Assembly (NCBI GenBank): GCA_034359265.1
Contig: CP136890.1
Location: forward strand, 65,783,501 to 65,847,500
Direction of reading: 5' to 3'
DNA from: Canna indica
Lineage: Eukaryota; Streptophyta; Magnoliopsida; Zingiberales; Cannaceae
Length of the DNA stretch: 64,000 nucleotides
Each line of letters begins with the position of its first letter. Position 1 is the stretch's first letter. Positions 1 to 11,866 of the stretch are shown here, one piece after another. A program made the translations under genes and the position numbers. Under the pieces are notes generated by a model. It worked only from the letters and a program-made list of their open reading frames with translations, did not search any database and had not been told where the DNA came from.

Positions 1-1458
1 CATAATATTCTCATGCCAATATAAATATCCTAGGACCTCGAGGGCCCTCAATGTCCACATATTATGCATGCGCATGAAACCCAAGGCCATACACCGGCCT
101 TCATTAGATAAATAGCATGTAAGCAAGAAAACAATTTTTCCAATAAGAGTTAAATTAAACACATCCATGTGTCATACCACACATGAGCAATTAACATTCT
201 ACTCATAATAATCCAGTCATGCCATAGCAACAAAATATACTAAAATAAATTAATATGTTCATGCAAAAAATTATTCGATTATTGTCATATTCGCTAACTC
301 ATAGGGCCGGCCGCATAGACTTGGAAATTTCCTCATGGAAATTCCCTAGCCCTTACTCAATTTTCCTTTCCCTATAGTTTAGTAACCTTAGATTGTCAAA
401 CTAAGGGATGAAATGTGTATCTAGGTCAGTCTATGTTCAATGTTTTCCTAACCCTTTTCTTCTATTTTTGATCTACTGTACATCAAGTCTAAAGGGAACC
501 TTAAGGGGGCGGTGTGGCCCTAAATAATTAAGACGAGCATCAATTCAAGATGAACCTTGTCCAAGAGTCAAGATACCATCAAGAAATCCAAGAAACATTA
601 TTTTAAAGGGGCGGCACCCACCCCAAACTTGACCAAGGCCATGCGGCCATACCTTAAAAATCCGAGCAACATCAAACGGAGAATATGACGACGATAAGAA
701 TCTATAATTCAATCAAAGACCTAGAGATTTCATCATGAAGACCATAGCAAGAATCTCTAAGGGGAGGGGCGGCGGCACAACACCTAGACCCGAGCCATAA
801 CCATGCGAAAATAATAAAAAGAAACCGAGCATCAACACGAAAATTATACAATGATGATGTAGGTTCCATGATTAATCAAATACCTAGAGAGTTCATCATA
901 AATCCATGACAAGATTTCCTAAGGGGAGGGGCGGCGGCTTGGGTTAAAGAACAAGGGAGAAAAGGGGCTTTAAACCACTCACCGATTAGAAGAAATGAGA
1001 AGGAAGAAGAAATTCAAGGCTCCCCAACGATCAAGTCTAGCGAACTCGCGAATTTCGGCCTCAATTCGAGTCCTCCTTCAAGCGCCGACACCACCTCCTC
1101 TCTTGCCTTGGGTACTATGTGGCGCCCCCAGCCGTACAACCCAGGCTTTATATACTTTGGGGTTAAATGCTACACCAAATTACTATTTCACCCCTCATAT
1201 ATAACCCGACTAGTTAAACTCGCTATAAATTCATTTAAATTCGATTCGAGTTCCAATTGAACCATTGAACTTGAATCGAGGTCTACTTTCACCATGACTG
1301 CCAAATAACAGAAATAACATATATAAAATTGCTCAAAATTTTTCTACGTTGAAAGCTTACCCAATTTCATCCCGAAAACTCCACTAATTCGCTTAACTTA
1401 AGTCCATGCTTTCCTGCTGAAAAACCAAAATAAATTTAATCAAATTTTGGTTATAACA
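1..1458 (-). mobile_element. G1 gypsy 3' LTR, 5'-truncated by window edge
   Basis: This stretch matches 12846-13915 plus 18846-19231 almost base for base, so it is the second LTR of the same minus-strand gypsy element. About 980 bases of the LTR lie outside the window on the left. It ends in ...TTATAACA at 1458 and is followed at once by a polypurine tract when read on the minus strand, which fixes the orientation. It holds no host gene. Family G1 LTRs are about 2.4 kb and start TGTCATGCCCC as written on the plus strand. Confidence 0.9.
1147..1154 (-). promoter_or_regulatory. TATA box in G1 LTR
   Basis: On the minus strand this reads TATATAAA followed by GCC. The same motif lies at 18920-18927 in the other G1 LTR. 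It is the best candidate core promoter of the element and points toward the element body. No expression can be inferred. Confidence 0.5.
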
Positions 1459-1475
1459 ATCTTCCCCCCTTAGGG
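1459..1475 (-). other. Polypurine tract of G1
   Basis: The minus strand reads CCCTAAGGGGGGAAGAT directly before the LTR terminus TGTTATAACC. A purine-rich run abutting an LTR is the plus-strand primer of LTR retrotransposons. It shows this LTR is the 3' LTR of a minus-oriented element. Confidence 0.85.
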
Positions 1476-2261
1476 AAAATTCGTTCTCGAATTTTGGGTA
1501 AGAGAAAGAAACTCACCATGACATTGAAGAGGTAAGGATATTTCTCTTTCATGTCCCGCTCAACCTCCCAGGTAACCTCCTGACTGGAGTGATGCTCCCA
1601 ACGAACCTTCACCAGGGGAAATTCCCTGGATCTCAGCTTCCTTATCTACCTGTCCAGAATCTCAACGGGCTTTTACTCATACGAAATTGTCGGATCAACC
1701 TCAACTGTGGTAGCATCAAGAACATGGGACTCATCTCGAACGTACCACTTTAACATGGACACGTGGATGACGAGAAGCACCCTGTCCATGCTAGGCGGTA
1801 AAGCCAGCTCATAAGCAACCACCCCCCTCCGCTGTAAGATAGGGAAAGGTCCGATAAATCTGGGGCTTAGTTTCCCTTTTTTCCGAAAACGAACAACCCC
1901 CTTCATAGGGGATACCTTTAGGAAGACCAAATCCCCTTCCTGAAATTCCACGTCTTGGGCTTTCCCATCCGCATATATTTTCTGACGACCTTGGCCGCCA
2001 AAACTCGCTCTTTAATCAGCTTCACCTTCTCAACCACCTCATGAACTAGATTCTGGCCCAACATTTGGGATTCGCCACCCTCAAACCACCCTACGGGCGA
2101 CCTGCACCTGCATCTGTACAATGCCTCGAACGGTGCCATACCAGTAGTGCTTTGGTAACTATTGTTATAAGCAAACTCCACCAGAGGTAAATGCCTCTCC
2201 CAACTGCCTTCCAAGTCCAGTACGCATGCCCTCAGCATGTCCTCCAGTCTCTGAATAGTCC
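1476..2261 (-). pseudogene. G1 gypsy pol, integrase C-terminal part
   Basis: Reading down from 2261, the frame gives the end of the integrase core (LPLVEFAYNNSYQSTTGMAPFEALY), then a GPF-type C-terminal module (RFIGPFPIL, ~1870-1840) and a chromodomain-like tail with VRWEHHSSQEVTWEVE near 1580. A frameshift near 1950 and stop codons at about 1676 and 1640 break it. The gene is cut at 2261 by insertion of G2; its other half resumes at 9998. The chromodomain-like tail suggests the chromovirus branch of gypsy elements. This is a dead copy. Confidence 0.85.
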
Positions 2262-3615
2262 TGTTATGACCAAAATTTTAATAATTATATTTTTCCCTTG
2301 AGCAGGGGATCGTAGGTTCGAGTTAGCATGGGCTGACGGAGAGCTTTAGGATTAATTTCGGGTAAGTAATTAATGTAGAAAAAAATTTAGGAAAAGTTTA
2401 TTAGTAATATTTTTGTGATTTAGCATGCTAGGATGATAGAGGACCTCGACTCGAGTCTAGTGGTTCAATCGGAACTTGAATCAGATAGAGTTAGAACGGA
2501 TTAGATATGGATTTTAGAAGTCAATCACTTAAGGAGGGGCAAATTGGTCATTTGGAGCCCGACCAGGCCCCATAAAATTGCACCTGGGGCGTGCGGCCTA
2601 GGGTTTAGCCGCACACAACCCGAGGAGAAAGGATAGAGGCAACACCAAGAGGGAGGGAGCCGATTGAAGCCGGAACACCGCGAGTTCGTCGGCGTTGATC
2701 GTAGGAGGGTCCTTAGCTTCTTCTTCCTCTCCGATTTCTCCAAAAAGGTGAGTGGCTTAAGCTCTCTTTCCCCTAATTTCCTCATTATGCCGCCACCCCT
2801 ATGAGAGGGGATTTTCCAAAAAAAAATTTGTGGATTTTCTCATGTCGAATTCGAGTAATGAATTGATAGGTTTTACCTTGTTGTCGTGAATTTATTGATC
2901 CGAGTTTTTAGTCTTAGCTGCATGCCCCAAACCAAGTTTTTGATGAGCCGCCGGCCCACTTTTTCCTTTTTGATGTCTTGATGGATTCTTGAGTCTTGAA
3001 TCTTGATGGTAGCTTGATTAATGGATCTTATCTCTTGATAGAAGGGGGATTGGAAATTAGGGTGTGCCAACCCTTCCCTAAGGGTTCCCTAGGGACTCTA
3101 AGGGTCGGTCGACCCTTAATACCCATGTAGGGGACCTTAAAAACGTGTTTAGCATTGAGATTACACCTTAAAGATATTTTCACATGTCGTTAGAGCATGC
3201 ATAAGGGTAGAGACCTATAATCGGGAAAATAAGGAATTTAGAGACACCTAGGTCATGTAAGATGTGATTTATGGCACGAGGTCAGGGAGAGGTCGAGGTA
3301 TGATTATGGCATACTTTTATTTATTGTTATGTGGATGGATCCTTTTCTTAGTATGCTATTTATGTGTGTGTACTGTGCTTGATGCATATTCCTAGAAGCC
3401 TCACTGGTACTATTCAGGAAGTTCCGGCCAGTTAGGGGAGATCATACCCCGAACAGACTATCCGGAATCCCGACTGGTGAGAGGAATGTATGCCCCAAAG
3501 AGATGGTTCTGGGCTGGGTGGTAGTTCGGAGTCCACAACGACTACCTACCCTATATGACTATGTGGGACCGATGGGTCCGGGTGAGCATGTGGAATGTTG
3601 CATTTGAGCATGTGG
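2262..3615 (+). mobile_element. G2 5' LTR, 3'-truncated
   Basis: It aligns with the 3' LTR from 7053 up to the point GAGCATGTGGAATGTTGC near 3615, where the LTR ends abruptly and gag begins. Relative to the 3' LTR it also lacks about 400 bases near 3255 (the 8035-8430 stretch) and the hAT MITE. It holds CATAAAATTG near 2568, a possible weak TATA, and degenerate CGGTGAGGGGAG...GCCCCAAAG units at 3421-3515. Confidence 0.85.
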
Positions 3616-3616
3616 A

Positions 3617-4010
3617 ATGTTGCTTTTAGAAATGGAAGCACATGATGATAATGTATTGAGTGGAAGTGGAAGTAACTCCGTTGGCAGACGAGGCCGAGGC
3701 TGGTGTCGCGGCCGAGACTGGGGCCGTGGTGCCAGTCAGGCGGCTCAGGAGGAGGCAGCACGGTACCCCAGAGTAGTACTGTTAGAGACCCTGGTGGTTG
3801 ATCTGATTGAGGTGCTTCGTAGAGAACGGAACGAATTCCTTAGAGAACGAGAGGAGTTCCGTAGGGAGCGAGAGGAGCTGGCGTAGTAGCGGACCCCACC
3901 TGTACCACCAATTGCAGCCATTTTGATAGAGCCGATTGAGCCGGTTTAGTCTGGATACAGGGAGGAGGATCGGCGAGCGCCTGTGGTGTGCAGCTCTTTA
4001 TACATGAATT
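3617..4010 (+). pseudogene. G2 gag N-terminal part
   Basis: The frame from about 3632 encodes an acidic start, an Arg/Gly-rich stretch (GRRGRGWCRGRDWGRG) and a charged helix of repeated REREEF units, ending in a stop at 3884. The equivalent G1-type gag at 38080-38390 has the same layout, which supports the assignment. The coding sequence then continues beyond the stop toward LYMN, where the C1 LTR inserted at 4011. It forms the structural protein of the virus-like particle in active relatives. It is broken here. Confidence 0.75.
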
Positions 4011-5619
4011 TGTTAGCCTAATGTTTTCAACCTTAGTCTTAATCTCGGTTTTGATAATAACAAACATGAAACTAATGTTTTCATGAAGAAATATTTTCAA
4101 GTTCCAAGTCGGTTAGCGCACGATGTTCGCGATCGAAAAAATTGGAGAAATCAGAGAAATCGGCAATGACGCTCGTCGACGCTTGGATTTTATCGGGAAG
4201 ATAGAATTTATGTTTAGGGTGTTTAGAATGAATATGTAATCCTCCTCTATGATGCAAAGAACCAAAAAACTAAATCCGAACACCAAAATATGAAAACCCG
4301 GAAACGACCCTCACATTCACTAAGCCTAGGGAGCTCCTTGTAGGGCTATATGACCTAGACATTTTCTTGGCACCAAAAGTCTTGGTAATTGTTCCTTAGG
4401 TAAAAACTAGTAAACGATATATTTTTAAGGATTTTTTGGAAGCCTTTAACCTATGCATATTTAACCCGAGAGATTATAAAATTTTCAATTTTCGAAAATT
4501 TATACTAGACCCCAAAATTTAGATTTAGATTCTTAAGGATTTTGATTTTTTAGATATTTTTATTGAATCCAAATAGGGAATAATCTTATATAATATTTAT
4601 GTTTTACATTTATTTAAGTAGACTTATCGAAGACGAAACCCAATAATGAACAACAAGCAGAAAACTACATTTTTCCTAGGTTCGGTTGCAAGGGCAGTCG
4701 ATCGAATCGAGCCCGGAATACACAGAATGCTCTGGTTGCTCAGGTGGTCGCTTGGTCGATCGATCGACGTTCGACTGGACCAACGACCGGGGGTCGGTAA
4801 CGGGCAAATTGTTGCCCATTAAAAAGAGATGTGTTGCCTCTACTCTTCATGGCTTATAAATAGGAAGCCATGAGAATCTTTCTCCTTGATGTTTATCACT
4901 TCTAATCTCCTTGAGCCATCCTTTGATCAATCCTAAGCCCTCATTGAGCCAATCTTGTGAAAATCCTAGCTTGGACCTTTCATCTCCTTGATTGAGCCTT
5001 TACTTCATTGTTTCATCATCAAAGGCATCAACAGGAAGCTAGGAATCTTGTTGTGGAGCTAAGTATTTTATTGTTTGATTTATTGCTCCATTTAGTGTTG
5101 TATTTTGTTGTTATTTGCATTGTGTTTGAGTTTGTGTAAGACCTAGAGTGTAGGTCTTGAAGTTGGGTGGTAGCCTTGGTGTTTGAGGTTTAAATCCACC
5201 AATGTAAACGTAGTTTACTATGATTAGTGATTGTTGTCCCTTAGGGTTGAGGTGGAAGAGTGCTCTCGGTAAGAAGACGAAGACTTCCAGGTGTGGAAGT
5301 GCCTTAGGTTGAGAGTGAGACTCTTCGGATAAAGTCCTCTTTGTAAGGGAAATAATATAATCTAGTAAAGCTAAGTTTGGAAATCCTAAGTGGCATGCTT
5401 AGACAATGGAGTAGGCATTAGGGCCGAACCACTATAAATCAAAGTGTTAGCATTATTTCATTTGTGTATTGAATTTCTTATTATTTATCTTGCTTCCGCT
5501 TGCTACTTAATTTGTGAATTGCCTAAGTAGTATAAAGGAAAGCTTAACACCAGAATTTGGTAAAAATTTTAGTAAACACACTATTCACCCCCACTCTAGT
5601 GTAGGCCATTTCACCAACA
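4011..5619 (+). mobile_element. C1 copia solo LTR inside G2 gag
   Basis: It runs from TGTTAGCCTAATG to TTTCACCAACA and is flanked by GAATT (4006-4010) and GAACT (5620-5624), a 5-bp duplication with one change. It is the reverse complement of the LTRs at 13916-15377 and 41255-42905. No internal sequence remains, so it is a solo LTR left by recombination between two LTRs. Removing it reconnects the gag frame (LYMN / FVKLK), which fixes the insertion point in a coding region. Confidence 0.93.
4855..4862 (+). promoter_or_regulatory. TATA box of C1 solo LTR
   Basis: TATAAATA lies about 100 bases downstream of a cluster of TCGATCGA/GGTCG-type palindromes (4745-4795). That is the expected U3 layout of a copia LTR promoter. 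The strand agrees with the LTR orientation. Confidence 0.6.
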
Positions 5620-6960
5620 GAACTTTGTGAAGCTGAAGCCATCGTTATATACAGGCATAGATCAGGTTGTGGAGGTGACAGCGTTCCTTAACGACTGCAC
5701 AGAGTTGTGCTCGGTATCGGAGTGCTCCTTTGAGGCGATGGCGCACATAGTTGGCCTACAACTCAGGGGCCCAGCAAAGGAGTAGCATCGGGCATGGAAG
5801 GCACGTAAGGAGACTCATGCACCAGCCCCTATGTGGGCAGAATTTCGGAGCGCCATCATAGAAAAGTACCTACCCAGGAATGACCACGAGAGGAGGGCAA
5901 GGGAGTTCGAGCAGACGAGCAGTATGACAGTGTTAGAGTATGAGATCGAGTTCTCACGGTTGTCCCGTTACCACCCATCTCTAGTGGTGACCGAGGCAGA
6001 TCGGGTGAGACGATTCATGGAGGGTCTGAGGTCCAGATTGGCAGACTGGTTCATTACATTGAGGACACCACCTTTGTTCAGGTGGTGGACGAGGCGATGC
6101 AGAAGGAAGCCATGGTACCCACCGACCAACAGGATTGACCAGTCGGGAAGAACTTCAGACTGCACCATTAGGAGGACAAGCGCACCCAGTCTGAGGGTGT
6201 TGGCACTAGGATGGTGCGCCCGTAGAGTCAGGGTCAAGGAAATTTTAGGGGCCGTGCACGGACGGGACCACCGAGTGCGTTAGTACCAGGAGGGAAGAGA
6301 GGTGAGGCGCCTGAGAGGAAGAACAGGGGAGCCTGCTATGGTCCATTAATCTATTTTGGGTGTGGCCAACCGGGCCACATCAGGAGGGATTGTCCAGCAA
6401 GGGGCGGTCGAGCAGTGACTCCGTCTAGAGGAAAAGCTCCTATGTCAACAGCCTTATTGGCGTAGCAGACTCAGACTCAAGGGAAAAGGCAGCAGCGCAC
6501 GGCGGGTCCATGGAGGCCATCTGCTCGAGTTTTTGTGTTGACTCCTAAGGGCGCGACGGCGTCCATTATAGTGGTGACAGGTATCATTTCTGTTAGTACA
6601 TTACCTACTTATGCACTATTTGATCTAGGTGCTACACATTCCTTTTTATCTGAGTTGTTGGCATCAAGGTTACGAAAGGACAAAAGTTGTCTTGTTGAAC
6701 CTTTAGCGGTGTCTACACCTACAGGCGGCACTGTTATTGCTAAGACAATCTTTAGGGACTGTAATATCTCCATAGGTGGGCATGATCTGAAAGCGGAGCT
6801 GATGTTACTGCCAACCTCGAGTTGGATGTGATTCTAGGCATGGATTGGCTATCAGCCCATTATGCGTCACTTAATCACAGGACAAAGGTGGTCACATTTT
6901 GCAAGCCAAGAAACCACCCTTTACCTTTCAAGGCGATGGGAGAGGAGACTCTATCAGGGT
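5620..6960 (+). pseudogene. G2 gag (core, zinc knuckle) and aspartic protease
   Basis: After the C1 insertion the gag core continues: EVTAFLNDC, then EKYLPRNDHERRAREFEQ and a Leu-rich helix typical of the Retrotrans_gag domain (5640-6110). A stop lies at about 5785, and frameshifts follow near 6100. A CCHC knuckle at 6350-6400 has lost its first cysteine (Tyr in place of Cys, then FGCGQPGHIRRDC). The protease (6535-6900) has DLGATHSF where DSGATHSF is expected, so the active-site Ser/Thr position is altered. A frameshift near 6815 precedes ILGMDWL. RT, RNase H and integrase never follow. Confidence 0.85.
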
Positions 6961-7039
6961 GATTTCCGCTCTCTAAGCCCGCAAACTGATGGTGGGCGGT
7001 TGTTATGACCACCTCAAAATTCAAGGATGAATTTTATTT

Positions 7040-7052
7040 AAGGGGGGAGGAT
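7040..7052 (+). other. Polypurine tract of G2
   Basis: AAGGGGGGAGGAT sits immediately upstream of the 3' LTR start TGTTATGACC. It confirms the plus orientation of G2 and shows that the internal deletion spared the 3' priming site. Confidence 0.85.
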
Positions 7053-9997
7053 TGTTATGACCAAAATTTTAATAATTATATTTTTCCCTTGAGCAAGGGA
7101 TTGTAGGTTCAAGTTAGCGCGGGCTGGCGAAGAGCTTCATGATTAATTTCGGGTAAGCAATTAATGCAGAAAAAAATTAGGAAATTTTTATTGGTAATAT
7201 TTATGTGATTTAGCTTCCTAGGATGATAGAGAACCTTGAGTCGAGTCTGGTGGTTCAATCGGAACTCGAATCGGAGTTAGAATGGATTAGATATGTATTT
7301 TAGAAGTCGAATCACTTAATGAGGGGCAAATTGGTCATTTGGGGCCCGACCAGGCCCCATAAAATTGCACCTGGGGCGTGCAGCCTGGGGTTTATCCACA
7401 CACCAGCTGAGGAGAGAGGAGAGAGGAGACACCAAGAGGGAGGGAGCCGATTGAAGCCGGAATTCTGCGAGTTCGTCAGCGTTGATCGTAGGAGGGTCCT
7501 TAGCTTCTTCTTCCTCTCCGATTTCTCCAAAAAGATGAGTGGATTAAGCCGCCCTCTTTCCCCCAATTTCCTCAATATGCCACCGCCCCTATGAGAAGGG
7601 ATTTTGTGGATTTTTTTTAATGTATTTTCTCGTGTCGAATTTGATTAATGAATTGATAAGTTTTACATTGTTGCCGTGAATTTATTTATCCAAATTTTTA
7701 GTCTTAGCCACATGCCCCAAACTGAGTTTTTTAGGAGCCGCCAGCCCCCTTTTTCCTCTTTGATGTCTTGATGGATTGTTGAGTCTTGAATCTTGATGGT
7801 AGCTTGAATAATGGATCTTGTCTCTTGATAGAAGGGGGATTGGGAATTAGGGTATGCCGCCCCTTCCCTAAGGGTTCCCTAGGGACTCTAAGGGTCGGTC
7901 GGCCCTTAATACCTGTGTAGATGACATTGAAAACGTGATTAGCATTGAAATTACACCTTAAGGATATTTTCACATGTCGTTAGAGCATGCATAAGGGTAG
8001 AGACCTATAATTGGAAAAACAAGGAATTTAGAGACACCTAAGGACACCTAGAGACATAGGACCATATAATGAAAATTCTATTGAGACGACCCTATGGAGG
8101 GCTTGTAGGGCCGAATCCCCCTTGCTCTTAGAGCACTTGGGTAAGGATGTAGGTCAGCCCAAGGAGGTGCGGTTAGGGTCCTAATGGGTTAGTTGTTTAT
8201 CGTAGATGCTCTCTACATTTAGTACCTTGCATAAGAAATCTTTATGTTAAATATTCTTATTGCTTACATGTTCTAGTATGTGGATACATGCCTATGTCAT
8301 ATACTTGTGATTATACGCTGGTTGAGATGTTTAATTCCTTATGACATTATTTCTGTGATACACTGATATGATGTTAGGTGTTGTTTCATAATTATAAGTG
8401 GCATGAACATTATTACCTATAGTTATGTTAGATGTGATGTATGGCATGAGGTCATGGAGAGGCCGAGGTATGAACATGGCATACTTTTATTTATTGTTAT
8501 GTGGATGGATCCTTTTCTTAGTATGCTATTTATGTGTATGTGTGTACTGTGCTTGGTGAATGTTCCCGGAAGCCTCACCGGTGAGGGGAGGAGGGTATGC
8601 TCTAAAGAGACGGTGTTGACTCTATTTTGGAAGTTTCGGCCGGTAAGGGGAGATCACACCCCGAAGAGACAGTCCGAAATCTCGACCGGTGACGGGAACG
8701 TATGCCCCAAAGAGATGGTTCGGAAGAGCCCGTTCCGGTGAGGGGAGAGCATGCCCCAAAGTAGAGCTGGGAATATATGGCCCGGACCGATAGCCCGAAA
8801 AAATATCGGGTTCAGGCCGGTCCTTATCGTGCTCGGGCCGTTATTAGGCCAGCCCGATAAGGCCCGAAAATTATCAAGCCGGGCCGGGCTAGGTGGTGTT
8901 GGCCCGGCCCAGCCCAATAGCCCGATAAGGATTTTGTGTATTATCAAAAATATATGGCTTTCGGGATCGAATCAGCCCAATAGCACGATATGGGTCCGAT
9001 AGCCCGTTTATAATGACACGATTTGAGCCCGATAGCCCCTTTATAATGGCATGATTCGGGCCCGATAGCACGACTTGAGCCCGATAAACTATTTGGGCCC
9101 GATAACCCAATTTTCTTTTTCGTGTTATCATGCTATACGGGCCGTGTTGTGGCGGCCCGTTATTTTTTGTGCCAGGCCGGGCTGGAGACTCTACGCCTGA
9201 ATTTTTATCGAGCCGGCCGACCCGGCCCGGCCCGATAACACCGGCCGGCATGAATTGTCACCCCTACCCAAAAGTGATAGTTTTGGGTTGGGTGGTAGTT
9301 CGGAGGCTACAACGATTACCTACCCTATGTGGCTATGTGGGACCGACAGATCTGAGTGAGCATGTGGAATGTTGCATTTGAGCATGTATTATATACTTGG
9401 TGGCATATCTTCTGCAAGTTGTTATATGATGTACAAGAAGATTGATGTGCATATTAATAAACGCATATGAGTTATGCTTTACCTTTTTATGCTTGATTTT
9501 GTGTTTGGTTTAATAATGCTAGATATGGTGGTTTGAGGACTATCGCTCACTAAGACCTAGTTGGACTTACCCTCTTTCATATCTTTCTTTTACAGCACCT
9601 GAGCATGCTAAGAAAGGTACTTGGATGCAGTAGCGCAACTGGTGGCGGCAGGGACAACGGGTCTTGTGATATGTCATGGTCGGGGTGGATACCTGAGTCT
9701 TAGCTTTATTATTTTTAATTTATTTGTCATTTGAGTCATGTGGACTTGGGTAGTTTTTATTCCTCATTTTATGATGAGGAGTTTGGTTATGATTTAAAGG
9801 ACTTTATTCTTTAAAGGTTGGCATTTGATTATTTAATTATTTTGTTGGAAATTTATAGAAGTCATGTTTAAGTTTTCATCAGTTACACGGTTTTATAAAA
9901 TGTTCCAATCTTATATTGCATATGTGGCTTTGGTTGGGCTAGGCTTCGGGGTACGTGTGGTACTCTGGCCTGTCACACCGAGTTTTGGGGTGTGACA
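7053..9997 (+). mobile_element. G2 3' LTR
   Basis: It begins TGTTATGACCAAAATTTTAA exactly like 2262 and ends GGGGTGTGACA. Length is 2945 bases, of which 504 are an inserted hAT MITE. At 8570-8761 it carries about four degenerate tandem units of roughly 45-62 bases built around CCGGTGAGGGGAG and ATGCCCCAAAGAG. The GGGG and CCCC blocks within each unit can pair. No gene is present. Confidence 0.9.
8762..9265. mobile_element. hAT-type MITE in G2 3' LTR
   Basis: The left end TAGAGCTGGGAAT and the right end, read on the other strand as TAGGGGTGACAATT, form degenerate terminal inverted repeats. The flanks CCCCAAAG (8754-8761) and CCCAAAAG (9266-9273) are an 8-bp target duplication with one mismatch, as expected for hAT. 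The 5' LTR of G2 lacks it. Inside are many GCCCGATA/GGCCCGG words, both strands GC-rich. It has no transposase and is non-autonomous. Confidence 0.85.
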
Positions 9998-10520
9998 AAT
10001 CCTCTCGGACTGCCCGTTTGTCTGAGGATGGAAAGCGATGCTGAACGGAACTTGCGTGCCCAAGGCCTCCTGAAAAGACTGTGAGAACCAAGCGGCGAAC
10101 TGAATGCCCCGATCTGATATAATCATCACCGGAATCCCATGATATGCAACAATACGATCCAGGAATAGCCGTGCATACTGCTCAGCAGTGAAGGTGGACT
10201 TCACTGGAATAAAATGCGCCAACTTGGTCGAGCAGTCAACCACTACCCAGATGGAATCTTTTCCCTTTCCTGACCTTGATAAGCCTGTAACAAAATCCAT
10301 AGTAATTTTCTCCCACTTCCATTCTGGCACATCTAGGTTCTCCAGCAACCCTACAGGTCTCAAGTAATCGGCCTTTACCTACTGGTAGACCAAACATTTA
10401 GACACGAACTCTACCACTTCCCTTTTCATTCTTGTCCACACATAATCTTGCCTCAAATCTTGATACATCTTTGTGGCCCTCGTATGCATAGTATAGGTGG
10501 AACGGTGGGCCATCTCTAGT
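9998..10520 (-). pseudogene. G1 gypsy pol, integrase zinc finger and catalytic core
   Basis: Read on the minus strand, an HHCC-like zinc module (AHRSTYTMHTR ... SKCLVYQ, 10510-10375) precedes the DDE core: MDFVTGL (first Asp), IISDRGIQF (second Asp) and FQEALGT (Glu), then HPQTNGQSER at about 10003. The last zinc cysteine is Tyr and the next codon is a stop. The frame is cut at 9998 by G2, and its remainder is at 1476-2261. In active relatives this enzyme inserts the cDNA copy. This copy cannot. Confidence 0.87.
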
Positions 10521-11158
10521 ACCTACCTACAGACCTCCGCCATATCAGGCACCATTATCCTATCCTTGAATCTCAGGACACCCTCATAATCTACTCTGTA
10601 TCCATCATCAGCGTCACCTCTCCTGACCAGGTCTGCGGTCAGCGAGCAAAAAGCATCCTTAGCCTGTGCTACTCGCAACAAGTCCACCAATGTGGACTGC
10701 ACTCGCAAGCGTGCCACCAAAGCTCGGGAGTCCAACACTGACAGAACAGCTCCGTCGTCCAATCGCACGGCAAGGTCTCATGCCAGCGGTCTCCTCCTCA
10801 CCGTCATATGGGCCAAACTGCCCAAGGACTTCCTGCTCAAAGCATCGGCCACCACGTTTGCTTTCCTGGGGTGGTACCGGATCGTGCAATCATAATCCTT
10901 TAGCTGCTCAAGACATCTCCACTGCCTCAGGTTCAAATCCTTCTAGGTGAGCAAGTACTGAAGGCTCTTGTGGTCAGTGTAGATCTCACAAGCCTCACCA
11001 TATAAATAATGGCACCACAATTTAAGAACAAAGACTATAGCTGCCAGCTCTAGATCATGGGTCTGATAATTTCTCTCATGGTTTTCCAATTGCTTGGATG
11101 CGTACGCAATCACCGCACCATGTTGCATCAGTACACACCCTAAACCAACCTAAGAGGC
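10521..11158 (-). pseudogene. G1 gypsy pol, RNase H and connection
   Basis: The minus frame at 11128-10946 reads [31 protein letters not shown], then WCHYLYG and [11 protein letters not shown]. These are the hallmark segments of the gypsy RNase H domain, including the TDH motif. Below 10940 a frameshifted spacer leads to the pre-integrase region (10768-10523, LRVQSTLVDLLRVAQ). It degrades the RNA strand during cDNA synthesis in active elements. Frameshifts separate it from both RT and integrase here. Confidence 0.85.
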
Positions 11159-11866
11159 ATTAATACACTACAAATCCCCCGGACCCCGAGGGTAATGCCA
11201 ACACTGGCGCGGTAGTCAAGCGGTCCTTGAGCTTCTGAAAGCTCTCCTTGCATTTGTCATCCAAAATAAATTTTACTTTCTTTTGAGTCGGGCGCATGAG
11301 CGGGGCGGCAATCTTAGAAAAATTCTCCATAAATTTTCTGTAGTAACCGGTCAACCCCAGGAAGCCGCGGATCTCGGTCACATTGGTCGGCCTCTCCCAA
11401 TTATGAACTGACTCAATCTTTGCAGGGTCCACTTTCACCCCTTCTCTAGACACTATATGCCCTAAGAAACCCACAGTGATTAGCAAAAAAAACTTCGCAC
11501 TTTTAAAATTTTGCAAAAAGTTGGTGCTCCCTGATGGTTTCTAAGACTACCCTCAAAAGCTCCATGTGCTCAGCCTCACTCTTGGAATAGACCAGAATAT
11601 CATCAATGAATACTATGATGAACCTATCTAAAAACTCTTTGAATACCCGATTCATCAGATCCATAAAAGCCACCAGTGTATTAGTTAACCCGAAGGACAT
11701 GACCAAGAACTCATAATGGTCATACCTCATTCTGAAGGTGGTCTTCTGAATATCCTGATCCCGAATCCTCAGCTGATGGTACTTGACCTCAGATCAATTT
11801 TTGGAAACCACTGAGCTCCTTGAAACTGATCAAACAAATCATAAATCCTGGGAAGGAGGTAACGGT
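11159..11866 (-). pseudogene. G1 gypsy pol, reverse transcriptase (N-terminal part deleted)
   Basis: Downward from 11866 the frame gives the RT palm (DLFDQFQGAQWF, then [12 protein letters not shown]) and the catalytic loop [10 protein letters not shown] near 11600, where FIDD takes the YVDD role. The thumb/connection follows (FLGLTGYYRKFMENFSKIAAPL, 11330). Stops and a frameshift near 11515 break it. The RT fingers, protease and gag are missing: the coding sequence stops exactly where the 5' LTR begins at 11867, so a deletion joined RT to the LTR terminus. Confidence 0.87.

Larger units (their letters stand above)
2262..9997 (+). mobile_element. G2 gypsy element, gag-protease only, nested in G1 integrase
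   Basis: It is bounded by TGTTATGACC (2262) and GTGTGACA (9997), with near-identical 5-bp duplications AGTCC (2257-2261) and AATCC (9998-10002). The order is truncated 5' LTR, gag, protease, polypurine tract, 3' LTR. RT, RNase H and integrase are all absent: protease-like sequence runs straight into the 3' end. The primer-binding site was lost together with the end of the 5' LTR. It interrupts G1 pol between the integrase catalytic core and its C-terminal half, so it is younger than G1. It holds a C1 solo LTR and an hAT MITE, which are younger still. Confidence 0.9.

Noticed and set aside
3840..4100. Minus frame of 86 codons across gag and C1 LTR
   Set aside because: It spans the junction of two elements and runs against the gag frame.
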